DNA of 64,000 nt, taken from Aurantimonas sp965217685 (GTDB lineage Bacteria > Pseudomonadota > Alphaproteobacteria > Rhizobiales > Rhizobiaceae). Position 1 is the stretch's first letter, and the number at the start of each line of letters is the position of its first letter. Below, piece by piece: positions 62,625 to 64,000 of the stretch. The translations under genes were made by a program, and so were the position numbers. The DNA lies in contig CBDCIZ010000003.1 in the NCBI GenBank assembly GCA_965217685.1, forward strand, positions 1,178,001-1,242,000, in the 5' to 3' direction. The notes below the pieces were generated by a model. That model was not told where the DNA came from. It made no database searches and worked only from the letters and a program-made list of their open reading frames with translations.

Positions 62625-62839
62625 ATGTTCAGAATCCTTCCCAGTCCCAGAACAGACGCTATCCTTGTTTTGACGGAACGCTACCGCGCCGATCCTCGAC
62701 TCGACAAGCGAGATCTAGGGGTTGGCGTGTACAAGGATGTATTTGGTAATACGCCGGTCGTACAAGCCGTGTGGCTGGCCTTGCCAATCACGACCTCGAC
62801 GAGCTTGCCGCAATCATCGTAGCGGCAGCCGAGAGATAG
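62625..62839 (+). pseudogene. Aromatic/aspartate aminotransferase remnant with internal deletion
   Basis: The frame begins with the class I aminotransferase N-terminus MFRILPSPRTDAILVLTERY, then RADPRLDKRDLGVGVYKD and TPVVQAV. After that the reading frame changes and gives VAGLANHDLDELAAIIVAAA to a TAG at 62839. This suits the family's C-terminus, so roughly 300 codons with the PLP-binding Lys are deleted. The gene could once have made 4-hydroxyphenylpyruvate for hppD. The N-terminal match is clear; the C-terminal one is tentative. Confidence 0.6.
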
Positions 62840-62944
62840 CAATGAAGGCACCCCCACGATGCCGATTCATCGCAAAGCGACGGTGGCCTTTCGCCGGCCG
62901 GCTGGTCGAGTTCATCGAGAACCGACATAGACAGGCACGCACGC

Positions 62945-63613
62945 TTATTCGAAAAACGTCGCATTACGTCCCCCCACGACGATATCGAAGCGGAACCCCT
63001 GCTCCACGTCGAAATCAGATGTTTCATACGGTCGACCAACATTGCGCTCGAATCCGTCTCCCATCAGAATTGCCATCGGATCTGACGGGTTGTTGGGCTC
63101 GCCGGGAAAATACATCTGCGTGATCAGCCGGGCCGGACCGCCACTGATCGACAAGTGAATGTGTTTCGGACGCCAGCGGCCAATGTCCGGGCGCGCCAGA
63201 TACGCCCCAGGGCTGATGGTCCAGAACTTGTAGACGCCGTCCTCGTCGGTCATCACGCGCCCCATGCCAAAGAAGTTCTCGTCCAGCCGAAGGCCCGAAT
63301 GATCTTCGACGTGCCGATAGCGGCCAAAATGATTGGCGTTCCAGATTTCCAGCAATCCATTGCGCACCGGCGTACCGTTTTCGTTGCAGACGATGCCGGT
63401 TACTTCGATGGCCTGGCCTGCCGCGCGAGGCCGGTCCGGCGAGATACGCGTCAGATCCCATTCATTCTGTCGAACCGCTGCACGCGCCGGCACATAAGGC
63501 ACAAAGCTCTCACGCGCCGCTTCGGGAATCAGCCGCAGGCGTTTGCGGGGCGTGCGCTGGTCCGACGTGTTGTCCGTCGGTCCGACAGTAAGCTGTCTTC
63601 CAAGGTCGGTCAT
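62945..63613 (-). CDS. pcaH: Protocatechuate 3,4-dioxygenase, beta subunit
   Basis: 222-residue intradiol dioxygenase subunit that binds Fe(III). Core segments are IEVTGIVCNENGTPVRNGLL, IWNANHFGRYRHVED (Tyr ligand), FFGMGRVMTDEDGVYKFWTI and RPKHIHLSISG (two His ligands), then LITQMYFPGEP. With PcaG it cleaves protocatechuate between the hydroxyls to 3-carboxymuconate. It is downstream of pcaG, 15 nt from its stop, on the same strand. The N-terminal dioxygenase helix (ESFVPYVPARAA) is complete. Confidence 0.93.
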   Translation of the reverse strand: MTDLGRQLTVGPTDNTSDQRTPRKRLRLIPEAARESFVPYVPARAAVRQNEWDLTRISPDRPRAAGQAIEVTGIVCNENGTPVRNGLLEIWNANHFGRYRHVEDHSGLRLDENFFGMGRVMTDEDGVYKFWTISPGAYLARPDIGRWRPKHIHLSISGGPARLITQMYFPGEPNNPSDPMAILMGDGFERNVGRPYETSDFDVEQGFRFDIVVGGRNATFFE

Positions 63614-63628
63614 GGAGCTGATCTCCTT

Positions 63629-64000
63629 TCAGCTTTCGATGTCGTCGAAAAAGGGGGTCTCGTCATTGCCGGCCATGACGATATCGAGCAGGTAGACTTC
63701 CGCGCCTTCTGCGGTGCGCCCGTCATGCCGGGCTGTCAGACGCTGCCGATCCTTTTCGTTCAGCGTCATAAGCAGCGGGTCGGTGTCGTTGGCGTGTTGA
63801 TCGGCAAAGAAAACCTGCGTCACGATCCGGCTGATGCCGTCGGAAAAGATCGTCACGGTGATATTGGGTGCCCGATTCCCGGAGACACCGGGCATGATTG
63901 TGCGGAAGGCATAGTCGCCGCTGTCGCTTCGCAAGCGGCCATAGCCATCGAACCAGGGATCGATATCGGGATGTCCCGTGGTCTTGGGCGTTCGGTAGAC
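63629..64000 (-). CDS. pcaG: Protocatechuate 3,4-dioxygenase, alpha subunit (5' end outside window)
   Basis: The C-terminal ~123 residues of an intradiol dioxygenase alpha subunit; the frame is open to the window edge. Visible are DPWFDGYGRLRSDSGDYAF, RTIMPG and APNITVTIFSDGISRIVTQV, then FFAD and the end DIVMAGNDETPFFD, all PcaG-like. The alpha subunit lacks the metal ligands but builds the active-site wall. The order pcaG-pcaH is the reverse of the common pcaHG arrangement. Confidence 0.88.
   Translation of the reverse strand, partial: VYRTPKTTGHPDIDPWFDGYGRLRSDSGDYAFRTIMPGVSGNRAPNITVTIFSDGISRIVTQVFFADQHANDTDPLLMTLNEKDRQRLTARHDGRTAEGAEVYLLDIVMAGNDETPFFDDIES

Noticed and set aside
1..64000. 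CRISPR arrays, tRNA or rRNA genes, phage modules
   Set aside because: No regular spaced repeats, no cloverleaf with a TTCGA-type arm and no structural phage genes were noticed on reading.

Overview
The window reads as a chromosomal or large-replicon stretch of a GC-rich alphaproteobacterium, most likely order Hyphomicrobiales (Rhizobiales). Reasons: an exo-type exopolysaccharide locus with ExoP, ExoF, ExoY, ExoK and ExoX/SyrA-like proteins; TGA-N9-TCA sites of the RirA iron-responsive type upstream of iron-uptake genes; and peripheral aromatic catabolism. No tRNA, rRNA or CRISPR array was seen. The species cannot be named from this sequence alone.

Layout. (1) 1-4482: operon for an aromatic compound: an unidentified partial enzyme, a small ABM-type monooxygenase, an FAD aromatic hydroxylase, an AAHS-type aromatic acid importer and a WrbA quinone reductase. 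(2) 4483-5199: terminators and the frameshifted tail of a CocE/NonD hydrolase. (3) 5200-16994: a second catabolic cluster: two-domain extradiol dioxygenase, MFS importer, alpha/beta hydrolase, GntR regulator, Baeyer-Villiger monooxygenase, atypical SDR, GlcG-like protein, IclR regulator, the hydratase/aldolase/acylating aldehyde dehydrogenase trio that ends meta-cleavage pathways, and a cupin. A shared palindrome near CTTGCATGTAAG lies in its three divergent promoter regions. (4) 17094-28574: IS3 scar, siderophore-interacting-protein remnant, ABC exporter, tonB-exbD-exbB, and a fhuA-fhuC-fhuD-fhuB hydroxamate siderophore uptake operon, with candidate RirA operators before fhuA (two) and exbB (one).

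(5) 28810-52194: galE, an IS2-like remnant that cuts a type I secretion HlyD/PrsE-like gene, then the exopolysaccharide locus: ExoY starts the lipid-linked unit, five glycosyltransferases and two pyruvyltransferases build and decorate it, two paralogous flippases and a Wzy-like polymerase export and polymerise it, ExoP and ExoF control length and outer-membrane export, an ExoK-like GH16 glycanase trims it, and an ExoX/SyrA-like membrane protein may restrain ExoY. A broken manC suggests a lost mannose route. (6) 52345-52988: IS5 remnant. (7) 53261-57548: homogentisate pathway (hmgA, fumarylacetoacetase, Lrp/AsnC regulator, hppD). (8) 57643-62259: GlxA-type regulator, an ABC importer and an isonitrile-hydratase-like DJ-1 enzyme. 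(9) 62625-64000: aminotransferase scar and pcaH/pcaG (protocatechuate 3,4-dioxygenase), the latter cut by the window edge.

Two themes stand out: several aromatic catabolic modules placed around iron uptake, whose products many of these non-heme iron oxygenases need; and repeated gene decay at insertion-sequence scars (CocE, SIP, HlyD, ManC, aminotransferase). The least familiar system is the Baeyer-Villiger/extradiol cluster in region 3.
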